A stretch of DNA of 64,000 nucleotides from Neoechinorhynchus agilis. Lineage: Eukaryota; Acanthocephala. Location of the stretch: assembly GCA_051530055.1 (NCBI GenBank), contig CM121341.1, forward strand, positions 10,044,001 to 10,108,000. Reading direction: 5' to 3'. Below are positions 24,922-35,759 of the stretch, in pieces. The notes under the pieces were generated by a model. It saw only the letters and a program-made list of their open reading frames with translations. It was not told the DNA's origin and ran no database searches. Within the stretch, counting starts at the first letter, position 1, and the number at the start of each line of letters is the position of its first letter. A program made the position numbers and the translations under genes.

Positions 24922-25655
24922 TTAATCAATAATCCCCCATTACCTCGTTACATATCGACATTTCAAAAAAAAGGATTTATATGAGCGTAATATACAATCA
25001 AATCCTTTTTAATAGTATCAAATTCTGAAGAATGAAAACAAATTTGTTATTTAGAAGTATTCAGCCGGTAAATAACTTTTGTATTAAAGACGCTCTATGA
25101 ACGTCACGCTTCGTCCTCACGTCGAGGTTCGCAGAATGTCTCTAATAAAAAATTATTTACCGACTGAAGACTTCTAAATAACATTTGCAATGTTTATGGT
25201 TCACCAAATGGATTAAAGTCGTTTAATAAATATTAAAAGGCGCCTTTAATTCAAAAAGTTATTTACTGGCTATGAAGACTTTTAAACAATAATTTTAATC
25301 AATAATCCCCCATTACCTCGTTACATATAGACATTTCAAAAAAAGCTATTTATATGAGCGTAATGTACAGTCAAATCCTTTTTAAAAGGATCAAATTCTT
25401 AAAAACAAAACAAATTTGTTAGATAGAAGTCTTCAGCCGGTAAAGTATTTTTATATTAAAGACGTTCTCCGAACCTCGTCGGGGTCATCATCAGTTTAAT
25501 AATTATTAAAGGACGAAGCTTGAGGTTCGCAGGACGTCTATAATAGAAACGTTCTTTACCGGTTGAAGACTTCTAAACAATAATTCTAATCATTGATCAC
25601 AATTTCTCCTCACATAACGACTTAAGTGTAATATACAGTCAAATCCTTTTTTGTT
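24181..25655. repeat. Satellite C, second array (about five copies)
   Basis: Continues past the duplicated block with units that differ more from one another. Some carry a variant middle (CGTCCTCACGTCGAGGTTCGC in place of the usual GTTCGGCGAACTTTGTC), an alternative hairpin core. The array ends near CAGTCAAATCC at 25638-25648. Confidence 0.9.
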
Positions 25656-25753
25656 TAGACTAAAATGGACGCTGGAATCGACTTTATTCGCCTCATTTTC
25701 GATACTCTCTCAATAAAATGTAATGAACGTTTTTAAATATTATTTTTATGCAG

Positions 25754-25912
25754 GTTATCGGGAATTTGTTGTTAGCCTTCGTTTCGGCTGAAAAATATCC
25801 AGAAATATTGCCAGATCACAAACTAAATTCGCTTTTGCTGTTTTCAAGAAAATTGCAATTGTCAATAGAATGCGATTTGTGTATTTTTGGTGATGAGAAA
25901 AATAGAGATTAA
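25754..25912 (+). CDS. Possible last exon of an unrecognised gene
   Basis: After a clear acceptor (TTTTTATGCAG, ending 25753) a frame of 52 codons runs to TAA, reading LLLAFVSAEKYPEILPDHK and ending CDLCIFGDEKNRD. An ATG-led piece upstream (25664, MDAGIDFIRLIFDTL) could be its partner, but the phases do not fit. Unrecognised. Confidence 0.3.
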   Translation, partial: VIGNLLLAFVSAEKYPEILPDHKLNSLLLFSRKLQLSIECDLCIFGDEKNRD

Positions 25913-25919
25913 TTAATTC

Positions 25920-26078
25920 TTAATATTTCATTTGTTTCGTCCGTCTTCTTCAGGTCTAAAAGGTAGAGGAGATAAGTCAGGGTATCCTGAGATTTAGTCT
26001 GTAATCCGCAAGCCACCCTGACCTACCTTTACCTTTTAGACCTGAAGAAGTCCGACGAAACAAACGAAATATTGAGAA
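25920..26078. mobile_element. Hairpin MITE with CATTTGTTTCG ends
   Basis: Left arm AATATTTCATTTGTTTCGTC, then CTTCTTCAGGTCTAAAAGGTA. The right arm is its reverse complement (TACCTTTACCTTTTAGACCT, GAAGAAG, CGAAACAAACGAAATATT). About 50 bp of loop. A shorter relative is at 38163-38243. Confidence 0.82.
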
Positions 26079-26331
26079 AAATACGTAATTGCTTAAATTT
26101 ATCTTTATCGCAATGAACATACAGTTAAGCTTTTTCACACTCCCCTGATTGTGCATTTTTTCCCTTTAAAATACTTTCTAAGATGTTTCCATTTTACTGG
26201 AGCTTTCACTATATTTGTTTTTAGATAAACAATTCTAAAAAAATATAATTCAACCTACGGGCACCAAATTTCTTGAATTCAAAGATTTAAACACTAATTC
26301 TTAAATGCTTTTTCTGGCAATCCTGTTTTTA

Positions 26332-26509
26332 TTGATTCAGATTTAGGACACCCTTTCCATGGCTTTTTAGTTTTTCCTTTTTGACATGAAGCCACACTGA
26401 TTTCTTACATCATAGAAGTGATTGAATCACTTAGACTCTCATACATACGATGAAGAGTTTGTACTATTAATCCGGATCCGATGAAGGGATGCCCTAAATC
26501 TGAATTAGA
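26332..26509. mobile_element. Hairpin MITE with ATTCAGATTTAGG arms
   Basis: Inverted arms ATTCAGATTTAGGACACCC (left) and GGGATGCCCTAAATCTGAAT (right) around about 125 bp without an ORF. Confidence 0.7.
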
Positions 26510-26734
26510 GCACTAATTATACATTTGGTTTAACAAATTGGTTTATAAAAATAATGAAGCTCAGCAATTTCAAAGTTTTATCACGTAATATTTCTTAAAA
26601 ACGCGCTAAACATGAGTCCTAAACGGCATATTCTCTTCTGGAAACTTATTTCGACCGCCCTCCCCTTTGAATTTTGCTGATTTTGAGGAGCTATGCTCGC
26701 CGTATAGTTGTTTTGAGCCATTTTTTTTATTGGC

Positions 26735-26995
26735 GTGAATTATTTCAGCAATTCGGCGGTCGGAGAAGTTTTGTTTTACATCAGTGAAGTGATATAGCGG
26801 CATAGCCTCCAATGTACGGTTAAAAGTGATTCTCAGATACCTCCAGGAGGAGGGACTCATCGGTGAGTTTCCTCTCTTCAGCGGTATTTCATCCCCTTTG
26901 GTTGTGCGTCATTGGCGTTCGTTGATTCGAACCCTTTGACCCTGAAACAGGGATGCGGGCACGAATCCACTAGGCCACCTCTACACAACTACGAA
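26735..26995 (-). mobile_element. tRNA-derived SINE, copy 1 (reverse)
   Basis: On the reverse strand a tRNA-like head shows box A TGGCCTAGTGG and box B GGTTCGAATCA. A conserved body follows (AAAGGGGATGAAATACCGCT, GAGGAAACTCACCGATGAG, CTCCTGGAGGTATCTGAG) and a tail with AAACAAAACTTCTCCGACCG. It forms an inverted pair with copy 3; the mirrored flank GTACAAACTCAGCTGA lies at 26999 and its complement at 27517. Confidence 0.8.
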
Positions 26996-27104
26996 GTGTA
27001 CAAACTCAGCTGACGAAATCGGTTTGCTCAACCGCATGTTTTTATCATTTGTCGCATTGTCAGCTGATTTTCTCGACCGCATGTATATATTTCTTTTTTT
27101 ATTG

Positions 27105-27400
27105 ATGTGAATTAACACTTTCCGCGCTCGGAGAAATTATGTTTTATACCAGAGAAGTGAACCACTTAAACTCTGATGAAACGTTAAGAGTTCCTCGGAT
27201 ACCTCCAGGAGGCGATACTCGTCAGTGAGTTTCCTCCCTTCAGCGGCATTTCGTCCCCTTTGGTTGCGTGTCTTCAGCGGTAACGGATTCGAACCCTTTG
27301 ACCCAACAGACTGAGATTAGAAGTTTTAGCCCACTTGACCACCTCGCTACAAGGGATTTTATGCGCTTCCCGGACCCAGATCGGTGAGTTGTGTGCCCAA
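27105..27400 (-). mobile_element. tRNA-derived SINE, copy 2 (reverse, more divergent head)
   Basis: Reverse strand: box A TGGTCAAGTGG and a perfect box B GGTTCGAATCC, then the same body (AAAGGGGACGAAATGCCGCT, CTCCTGGAGGTATCCGAG). The head is closer to a true tRNA than copies 1 and 3, so its source tRNA might be recovered by structure search. It is not a functional tRNA gene, because the body continues and no acceptor-stem pairing is seen. Confidence 0.78.
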
Positions 27401-27539
27401 AGGACCGAAAAATCGTTCTCACTGAGGTTGTCACAAACAAAGGACTACTTACAACGTTGGACAACTACTGTGAAAGAAGAAGTCCGAATGTAAATGCGAA
27501 AACTGTTCGAGATGATCAGCTGAGTTTGTACACTTCGTA

Positions 27540-27800
27540 GTTGTGTAGAGGTGGCCTAGTGGACTCGTGCCTTGAATCCCTGTTTCAGGGTCAAAGGGTT
27601 CGAATCAACGATCGTCAATGACGCACAACCAAAGGGGACGAAATACCGCTGAAGGGAGGAAACTCACTGATAAACTCCGCCTCCTGGAGGTATCTGAGGA
27701 TCCTGAGAGATGTACGAACTCGTGTTTATATCACTTCTCTGATATAAAACAAAATTTCTTCGACCGCCGAAAGTGCTTAAACAATTTCACATCAATAACA
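27540..27800 (+). mobile_element. tRNA-derived SINE, copy 3 (forward)
   Basis: Forward copy with box A TGGCCTAGTGG and box B GGTTCGAATCA, the body AAAGGGGACGAAATACCGCT and CTCCTGGAGGTATCTGAG, ending in AATTTCACATCAATAA. The 70-residue ORF across it is an accident of the SINE body. Confidence 0.8.
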
Positions 27801-27884
27801 AAAAGCCAAATAAAAAATTTCTCGTGGTGAACATATACTTTTTTTGATAATAATAATATCATCGCTCGGATTTAAATTGATTGA

Positions 27885-27997
27885 TTCCCCCGATATTTCA
27901 CGTTGGATAATTTCAAAAATTATCAAGGTTTGTCATTGTTTAAATGTTTTATCCGCATGAATATTGTCGGAATCATCCGACGTGAAATATCAGTAAT
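27885..27997. mobile_element. Short hairpin element
   Basis: CGATATTTCACGTTGGAT is mirrored by ATCCGACGTGAAATATC about 80 bp later. No ORF. Likely a small MITE or deletion derivative. Confidence 0.6.
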
Positions 27998-28007
27998 AAA
28001 TTAATCG

Positions 28008-28165
28008 GTAGTTTTCTGACGTAGAAATTTCCGATATTTTGGCACAATCTTGTACGCGTTTATCAAGGTTGTAAATTAATCTATTAGACTAGAAGAGATA
28101 TAGTCTGATTTTAAAATAAAATCATTTTAATTTCTATGCCAGAAAACAACCAATATGAACAATTC
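28008..28165. mobile_element. Hairpin MITE with GGTTGTTTT ends (copy 1)
   Basis: Arms GGTAGTTTTCTGACGTAGAA and TTCTATGCCAGAAAACAACC. The interior CACAATCTTGT and right flank CAATATGAACA..TTCAATCTTC also occur at 44.04-44.15 kb, so both are one family. Confidence 0.65.
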
Positions 28166-28169
28166 AATC

Positions 28170-28597
28170 TTCAAAAATAAATTAATCAATTTAAATCCGG
28201 GGTGGTAAAACTACTAAAAGGAAGTAAAATAGATTATACAATTACAGCCATTTCAATAGAGAATTTGAATTTAAAAAATAACATTAATTTTTAGTATCTT
28301 AAGTACGATAATAGTTTTTCGCGTTTAGTAGAAAGAGGACAATTTATAACTTCCGCTCTTAAGGTTAAACTTTACTTTGGAGACTCGATTTCCTTGTAGC
28401 TTTTACGCGTAAATTCATTTAAATTAGCATTTTCTAAGTAACGATTTATTTTTGAATTAGAATTGATATATTCAGAAGGTTCTGCGAAATTGCCTAACTG
28501 TTTCTCTTCATAGTATGAACAAAATACTCACCTGATTTCCAGAAATTAATGACGGATCTTCCTTTTTGATGTGACCACAAAACTGTTTTAATTTCAG
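28170..28597. other. 5' flank of TMEM9, no gene
   Basis: AT-rich. It ends in TTTTAATTTCAG directly at the TMEM9 ATG, a 3' splice site. Confidence 0.6.
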
Positions 28598-29218
28598 ATG
28601 AACTCGAATCAACTCATTATTGTCCTCCAAATGCTTTACACGGTGTCATCAAATAACCATTTTACCGATTACCGATGCCGATGCATCTGTCCATCACTCA
28701 CGGTTGTCCCATTGGGTCAGAACTTGACTGACACCGGACGAAGAATCTACATTGGTGCAGTTCAAAAGGAACATTGCAACTGCGAACAAGTTGTCTTTAA
28801 CATTAGTATCTCTGGGAATTTGTCTCAAGATTTCCAAGGACAATTTTGTCCTCGTTGCCAATGCGATTTCGAGTTACGACGAACTGCTACAGTTCAGACC
28901 GTCGTTGGTGCCATAATTGTGCTCGTATTATTTCTCATGACATACATGGCAATTCTCCTTTGTCTTGAACCAAACGCGGACTCCGAGACAACAGTTCATG
29001 GAGATACTTCACATGAGCAAGGATTTGAATTTACTCGACAGATTGACGATGATGAACAGCGAAATAGGTGGCTTCAAGTGGATGATAATGCTCAATATGA
29101 GCGATATCAGTCCAGCAGACTTATTAACCGGATGAGCAGAAAGCAAACCGAGTGGCAGCAGGCAGTAGAACGGCAGCGTGAGAATGTATTTGATGATGAC
29201 GGTACCATATTTGCCTAA
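28598..29218 (+). CDS. TMEM9: TMEM9-family lysosomal/endosomal membrane glycoprotein
   Basis: One exon, 206 residues. Leader at about 1-18, then the family's cysteine-rich luminal domain (YRCRCICPSL, HCNCEQVV, FCPRCQC), one transmembrane helix at about 98-122 and a cytosolic tail with the conserved end (QTEWQQAVERQRENVFD, like the RWK.QVQEQRKSVFD of vertebrates). N-glycosylation sites NLT and NIS are in the luminal part. In vertebrates TMEM9 proteins act in endolysosomes with the CLC transporters and V-ATPase. The ATG directly follows a splice acceptor (TTTCAG), so the mRNA probably receives a 5' UTR exon or a spliced leader. An acidic stretch (QIDDDEQ) sits in the tail. Confidence 0.87.
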   Translation: MNSNQLIIVLQMLYTVSSNNHFTDYRCRCICPSLTVVPLGQNLTDTGRRIYIGAVQKEHCNCEQVVFNISISGNLSQDFQGQFCPRCQCDFELRRTATVQTVVGAIIVLVLFLMTYMAILLCLEPNADSETTVHGDTSHEQGFEFTRQIDDDEQRNRWLQVDDNAQYERYQSSRLINRMSRKQTEWQQAVERQRENVFDDDGTIFA

Positions 29219-29520
29219 GTTTTTTATCCATTAATTAAACGAGCTAACAGTATTGCTTCGTTCGCCTTTGACGACCCAATGAGATATTTTTGACGAAATG
29301 ATATGGAAAAGAAGGGCGGTTTTGAGGACGATCTTCTGCAATCGTGTTTCTACGTTCTTGTAAATCTTTGTTTGGCTGTTAGTTTTCTTAACCTGTTCTG
29401 TACCCTTCTTCAATTTCCCATCTCATTCTTTTTCGCTCTTGTAACTCTCAAAAGCTATAATCCTTTATTTGGATTTTCGCCTTTGTGGCACTGATTCAAT
29501 TCCGTTCCACATTTACACTG

Positions 29521-29986
29521 CGTAATTTCTCGGGCGTTGAAAACAGCGAACTTCACCAACATCTTGGAACCCGCCCATCTTTGTCGACCTGACGGAATTT
29601 CGGTCTTTCCGTGGCGGGAGGGCAAATACCTTCTCTGGGACGTCACTTGTGTGGACACGCTCGCAATAAGCAACATTCCGTACTCTCTCGAAATCCCTGG
29701 AGGTGTAGCCAGTGCAGCAGAATGGAGAAAGGTACGAAAATGTAGGGATTTAGCAAGGGCCCACTATTTTGTCCCCTTCGGAGTAGAGTCGTATGGAGCG
29801 CTTGGCGGCTCGGCACTTACTTTGCTTCAAGATCTCTCGAAGAAATTGAGAGAAATGACCGGCGATGCACGAACAAGTGTATTCCTGCAACAAAATATCT
29901 CGCTCGCAGTACAACGAGGCAATGCTGCTAGCGTGATAGCGACAGCCGAGGGAGGAGAGAAGCTCCAATTTTGCGGACGGTGGTGA
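29521..29986 (+). mobile_element. 5'-truncated LINE copy: restriction-like endonuclease and C-terminus
   Basis: An uninterrupted frame reads VISRALKTANF, EPAHLCRPDGISVFPWREGK, LLWDVTCVDT, then VPFGVESYG, GDARTSVFLQQ and AVQRGNAASVIATAEGGEK to a TGA at 29984. This shows what the family's C-terminus looks like beyond the point where the 21.4-kb copy is cut. Typical 5'-truncated insertion 300 bp downstream of TMEM9. Confidence 0.85.
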
Positions 29987-30306
29987 TTGCACTTTTTGTG
30001 CTTTATTGTTGTAAAACCTAGAAAAGTTTTTCCTTTTCAATTTCTTATTACGAGGATGGGCAGTGGTGTGAAAGCTGCTAGGATTTGGTAAGGAAATTTC
30101 TTATCTATACTCTCACAGGTTTTTAAACAGGCCTAACCATCACGATTCCATGGAAAGTATGCGCTGAAAACAATTTTTTTATAGAAATTCAACGATATTC
30201 TAAGACACAGATGCATTAAAACGCTTTCTAACAAAAACGATTTTAAGAAAAATCGAAATTGTTTATTCTCTTTAATTTATCTATAGAATTGCGAGCACGT
30301 CATTTT

Positions 30307-31292
30307 TCACTGTTCATTGCAATTAGACGCTGTTCCTATAAAAGCCCCGAAAATACAATTCTGTAGATTTGGCCATTTAGTTACTTGTTGCACATGAGTG
30401 TCCTTTGAAACTTTTACACATTTCCACTCAGAGTCCAGCACATTGGGAACAGTTGCCAGCAAGACGGGTTCTCTTGAATTCACCTGGGGACCGAATTCAA
30501 TAGCGACTGCTGGACATTGTTCGGGAACAATTCCTTCGCCCGTCTGATTGTCAAAAGTCAAAGAGTTCACAACTACGGGTAGTCTTGATTTTGCAGCAGC
30601 TTTGTAGTTCGCAATATGAACCGATTTTGAGTTCCGAGGAAATCCGCAATGAAAGCATCGGGCAGACACAGAAACTGAGTTCTTCACTGGCCACACAGCG
30701 TTCAAATCCATTAAATTTATGATTTCGTGCTGGAGTATGCCACGGTCATTAAATTTACAATGAACGCATTGAAACGTGTAAGACACCGAATACCTGGGAA
30801 GATTAAGATATTTCGCAAGATGTGCCAATACTGATATTGAAGCCATATTCACGAAGCTGCCAAAATCCTTAACGGTCTTCATCATTGAACCACTTGGAAC
30901 AACGTCGAAATTATACAATAGGGAATAGAAGGCAACGCCGAGAATGACAACAACATCGCGGTTCGTTACGGCGCGCATAAGACTAAATCGCATCTCTTCC
31001 AACAGAGATTCCCATCTTCGTGATTCCAGTTCACGAAAATCAATCGGAACTGCAACGGGCACCAAGACAACTTCATTATTGTTGTATTGTTCTTGAGCAC
31101 TCCTACAAACAGTCGATCGATTTTGTCAGGTTAGAAGACTTTTTAAATCAATATCGACCGACAACGAGTACCAATTGAACAAACAGGGCAAAATATTACA
31201 TCATTCTCGAGATTCAGTGTACAACGTGCTAAGCGGACCCGACGACCGTCGTCTGCGCATCTTAGACATTGAAGGTTCTTCGGTCTTTCCAT
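30307..31292 (-). CDS. Unrecognised protein with an N-terminal CxxC...CxxC motif
   Basis: Exons 31159-31292 (ATG at 31292) and 30307-31102 (stop at 30309), joined across a 56-nt intron at Arg (CG|G), give about 309 residues. The N-terminus has a four-cysteine arrangement (LQCLRCADD, IFCPVCSIG), likely a zinc ribbon. A mostly hydrophobic region follows (RDVVVILGVAFYSLLYNF) and two further CxxC pairs (FQCVHCKF, ARCFHCGF), which could form a second zinc site. The end is FGAFIGTASNCNEQ. The N-terminal cysteines distantly recall USPL1-type SUMO isopeptidases, but I see no catalytic Cys-His set, so I do not assign that. It faces TMEM9 convergently. Confidence 0.6.
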
Positions 31293-31504
31293 TCTTGAAA
31301 AATATTTGCAAATAGTAGCGGAGTCTAAAACTAAGTGTTAAGTTTTAAATTAAATCCAAATATGAAAATTATCTGATTAATGCTTCTTAGTTGACTAAAA
31401 CTCATGAAAACTAAAACTTTTTGAGATGAAAAATAGGTGTTAGGTGGTTACGTTTGATCAATTCGAAATATTTCGCTTCTGATGAATGCTCATAAACGGC
31501 CTCG

Positions 31505-31785
31505 TTTCGCTTTCTTTTTTCGGTTCATTATGTTATCGCCGCTTAAAAACGAGAATAAAACCCGCTTCACAATTATCTAACAACGGATTCGCTGAAAATA
31601 TGGCTCATTATTATTGAGACAAGTGATCTTTATATTCTAACATTGAAACATGGCAACATCGAAAATATGTCTAATATCAAAAAATTCAACCTTTAAACAC
31701 CACTTTTTTCGGTGAAGCGAGTTTTATTCCCGTTTCTAAGCGGCGATCGTGAAGTGAACCGAAAGTAGGAAAGCGAACCGAGGGG
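31505..31785. mobile_element. Large hairpin MITE beside satellite B
   Basis: Left arm GGTTCATTATGTTATCGCCG plus AACGAGAATAAAACCCGCTT; right arm AAGCGAGTTTTATTCCCGTT plus CGGCGATCGTGAAGTGAACC. Outer parts CGCTTTC/GAAAGCG also pair. The loop is about 140 bp without an ORF. Confidence 0.75.
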
Positions 31786-31799
31786 AATTGAAATAGATT

Positions 31800-32870
31800 A
31801 AAAGCAGAAAAATAATTTTGATTTTCGTTATGAGTTGTGGTGATCAATATCTCCCCTTCTCCGCCCGGATAAAACGTATTTTATTGAAATATTTCAAGTA
31901 TTAAAAACAATGACGGATGAAGCTTCCTTTTGAATCGAAATATCAAAATATGCGATTTATCCGTAGGATATTGATCACCAAATCTCTTGAACTCTATCAC
32001 CCCCGAAGGATTTTCGCTCTTAATGATTTTAAATCATGGTTGGCATTCTTTAGAAACAAAATATTTGGAATTAAAGTAGATTAAAAGCAGAAAAATAATT
32101 TTGATTATCTTTATGAGTTGTGGTGATCAATATCTCCCCTTCTCCGCCCGGATAAAACGTATTTTATTGAAATATTTCAAGTATTAAAAACAATGACGGA
32201 TGAAGCTTCCTTTTGAATCGAAATATCAAAATATGCGATTTATCCGTAGGATATTGATCACCAAATCTCTTGAACTCTATCACCCCCGAAGGATTTTCGC
32301 TCTTAATGATTTTAAATCATGGTTGGCATTCTTTAGAAACAAAATATTTGGAATTAAAGTAGATTAAAAGCAGAAAAATAATTTTGATTTTCTTTATGAA
32401 TTGTGGTGACCAATATCTCCCCTCCGTCCGGATAAAACGTATTTTATTGAGATATTTAAAGTCTTAAAAATAATGACGGATGAAGCTTCCTTTGAATCGA
32501 AATATCTCCTAATAAAATATTCCGCGAGCTGGGAGGGAATCACATCTCTTGAATTCTATCATCCCCGAAGGATTTTCGCTCTTAATGATTTTAAATCATG
32601 GTTAGCATTCTTTAGAAACAAAATATTTGGAATTAAAGTAGATTCAAAGGAGAAAGATAATTTTTATTTTCTTTATGAGTTGTGGTGATCAATATCTCCC
32701 CCTCCTTCCGGATAAAACGTATTTTATTGAAATATTTAAAGTCTTAAAAACAATGACGGATGAAGCTTCCCTTTGAATCGAAATATCTAAATATGCGTTT
32801 TATCCGGCTGATATTGATCATCAAATCTCTTGAACTCTATCATCCCCGAAGGATTTTCGCTCTTAATGAT
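31800..32870. repeat. Satellite B, reverse-oriented array, four copies
   Basis: Units start with TTGTGGTGATC at about 31836, 32119, 32401 and 32680 (282, 282 and 279 bp apart) and are the reverse complement of the 17.3-18.7-kb array. The third unit holds a variant centre (CTCCTAATAAAATATTCCGC), which recurs in a fragment at 62.56-62.64 kb. The ORF across the third unit is a satellite artefact. Confidence 0.94.
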
Positions 32871-32879
32871 TATTTAATT

Positions 32880-33515
32880 TGTTGATTTTATGAGCAAAAC
32901 CTTAAAAGTTTAACGTTCTGCCAAACTTTTGGATTAGTGATTTTCTTGTGGTCTTACAAAATGGACAACACAGAAGGAAAAAGATGAGGAAAATGTAAAT
33001 AAGCTTCATTGAATTACGAGCGTTTGAAAGAAGAGAAAGAGAGTGAAGAAAGGAAGAGAATTTCACGGCCAAGGATTTGGAGGTCATGATAGAAAGGAGG
33101 ATTAAGGGAAATGAAGGAAGAGAAGTACAAAAAGGTTTGGAAGGGTGGGATGAGAAAACGAATTGAGTAATCAGGGTTAAACGAGAAAGAAAATGAACAG
33201 GATTATTGGAAGGAACTTATGAATGGGGCTCATTCGATGAGGACGAATATCGAATTTGTCCTTTTGACCATTAAACCTTCGGTGGCGTCTATGTTTTTGA
33301 AAATCTTTTTTTATCTAGAAAATAAATGGGAATTAAAGAAGAATAAATGGGTTTATTTGATAAAGTGAAACGTCTATGAACGTTGAACTTATTTTTTGCT
33401 TATTGTGTGTATTTCATTTAAATTTTTTGTTTGATGACGTATTTTAATACGTTTGCATCCCTGAAAGAATCTTGATCGTTACTGAAAAGACGGGACGCTT
33501 CAAGTGTGAGGTGTA
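32880..33515. other. No recognisable gene; purine-rich stretch
   Basis: A GA-rich segment at about 32960-33240 (repeated GAAGGAAAAAGA-like runs) and AT-rich DNA before PRPF3. No ORF supported. Confidence 0.5.
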
Positions 33516-35759
33516 ATGTCCGATTCGAGTGCTAAGAAAGTTAATCGATATATTAGCAAATATTGTCCTCAATCAGTGAATCACAAACTTGTTTTAGCAA
33601 CTGCGTATGATTTTATCGAAGGTCGAATCGATAAAGCCGATGCCTTTGAGGTTTTCAATGTACATGCCGGTCATCGAGGTTCAAAGAAGTTGCTACGTAA
33701 ACTAACAAAACTTTCGAGCAAATACGACGATCGAAGAACACGATCAAGATCTCCTCTTGAGACTAATGAACATTCCAAATCACCAAATCTACTTTACATA
33801 CCGGCCGAAGGGTCTCCTGTGTCACTTGGTGCCAATTTCGTGGAATTATCAGAGTTTTTTGAGCGATATTAGATCATTTGTTTCGATTTTTGCTTTATCA
33901 TTTTGGTCGATCTCATCAACATCCGAGAGGTCGTTTGATTCTGCTCCTTTCTCAGACGTTGAATGATCGGCCGAATGCAATCCTCAACAAAAACTAAATA
34001 TTAATTGTTTAAAAAAGAAGAAGCTTTTTATTTGTGGCACCGATTGACGTAATCGATTTGACAACGAAAACCTGGACGCTGAATGTCCTCCGACTGAATC
34101 GGTCCGCGATATTATGTTAGCTGCTCAACGTCAGATTCAGGAACGCCAAGCCGAAATGAACATTCGACTCGCGCCAAGAATGCCATCGGTGATTCCATCA
34201 AGCCATTCGAGTTCACTGTCCCGATTAACTCTTCCATTGATGGCAGCCGCATCTACACCTCCAACTCCTATAGAAAGCCGAGAAAGGCATTTTAAGGAAA
34301 GCTTAGAAGAAAAGACTAAGAAGATGATTGAGCTCCAGGCTCGAATCCAGAATCAAATGGGTTCTCTCGCTCAAGTGTATCCGAATATCATCGAGAAGCA
34401 GAAACCGGTATCGGTAATGATTGACAAAGAAGGTCGAACTGTTGACACGGCAACTGGCGCTGCCGTTCAAATGCCCGGACGAATTCCGACTCTTAAAGCA
34501 AATCTTCGTGCTCAGAAGCAAAAAACAGCAACTAGTTCAATTGAAGAGAAGAAAGTTGAGGAAAAAGCAGAGAATTTCTTTATAGATCCACGAATTGCTC
34601 TCAAGCCTGCAGTTCGTACTCGACGAAAAAACGCTCTTGTTTTTAACGAAAAAGGCAAGTATGAAGAACTTGCACGTCGCCAGCGAGCTCAAGAACGTCT
34701 TGAGTTTCTCCAACGTGAGATATTAGCGAAGGTTGGCGAAAATCAAATCGTCAAGGAAAGCAAATTCAATTTCGTTGAGAAAAGCGGTCCTGAAGGTGTT
34801 CCTGACATTGAATGGTGGGACTCGGTGATTGTCAGTAGTTACGACATTATCATTGAAAATGCCTCTGGTGACCGTCTATCTGGCATAAGTAATCTCGTGG
34901 AACATCCTATACAGATGCATCCGAAACAAATAACGGAGCAAATCACTCTTCCCATTTATCTCACCAAATACGAGCAGCGGAAATTGCGACGGCAAAATCG
35001 AGCTGAACAGTTGAGGGAACAACAGGAAAAGGTAAGACTTGGTTTGGCTCAGCCGCCTGAACCAAAAGTGCGTCTTTCCAATCTAATGAGGGTTTTGGGA
35101 AATGAGGCTATTCAAGATCCAAGTAAAATCGAAGCCTACGTAAAAAATCAAATGGAGCGTCGGCTTAAAGCTCACCAAAATGCAAATAACGCACGCAAAC
35201 TAACTGCTGAGCAAAAAAAGGCAAAGAAACGCAAAAAGCTGACTGACTTGCGTGGAGAAATGCTTCAGGCTGCCGTGTATAGAGTAGCCGATCTTTCTGA
35301 TCCGGCGGTGAAGTTTAAGCTTGAAGCGAATTGCAAACAGCTCTTTATGACTGGATGTGTTGTATCCAATGTGATGAAATGTAGCACTAACGAGTAAACT
35401 AATTTTATCTTCATTTCATCACCGTAATGTGTAAAGGCGTCAATGCAGTCGTAGTCGAAGGATCTTTCAAACAACAAAAGAAATATCAACGGCTTATGCT
35501 CCATCGAATCAAATGGGATGAAGTGTCCGTGAGAGAAGACTCGACTGATGCCAAACAGAACCATTGTTCGTTAGCTTGGCAAGGATCCGTACAGGAACGT
35601 GCTTTTAAGGATTTTCAGTTTAAAACCGTTCCTAGTGATGGTCTCGCCCGGGAAATTTTCCGGAAGCATCACGTGGAACATTATTGGAATATTGCCATAG
35701 GTGATGTCGTTATAGAGAAATCGATGAGCAGGGAGCCGGAAATTGCAAATGATGTATAG
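33516..35759 (+). CDS. PRPF3: U4/U6 snRNP protein Prp3 (PRPF3)
   Basis: First exon from ATG 33516 encodes a PWI-like N-terminal domain (KKVNRYISKYC, LVLATAYDFIEGRIDKADAF) and an RS-type stretch (RRTRSRSP). The main exon is open from 34048 to 35380 and carries Prp3 hallmarks: RIPTLKANLRAQKQ, IEWWDS, ISNLVEHPIQM, YLTKYEQRKLRRQNR, EKVRLGLAQPPEPKVRLSNL, MRVLGNEAIQDPSK. A 57-nt intron (35381-35436, acceptor TGTAAAG) leads to the last exon, with VNAVVVEGS, LMLHRIKWDE and the end VEHYWNIAIG. Prp3 holds U4/U6 in the tri-snRNP of the spliceosome. The join between first and main exon is unresolved: a stop at 34045 precedes the main exon and no clean AG acceptor follows it. About 560-580 residues expected, shorter than the human protein (683). 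Confidence 0.85.

Noticed and set aside
27290-27400. Functional tRNA gene
   Set aside because: Boxes A and B are good, but the sequence continues into a repeated SINE body and no acceptor stem closes.
30307-31292. SUMO isopeptidase USPL1
   Set aside because: Only the N-terminal cysteines are reminiscent; no catalytic residues could be seen.
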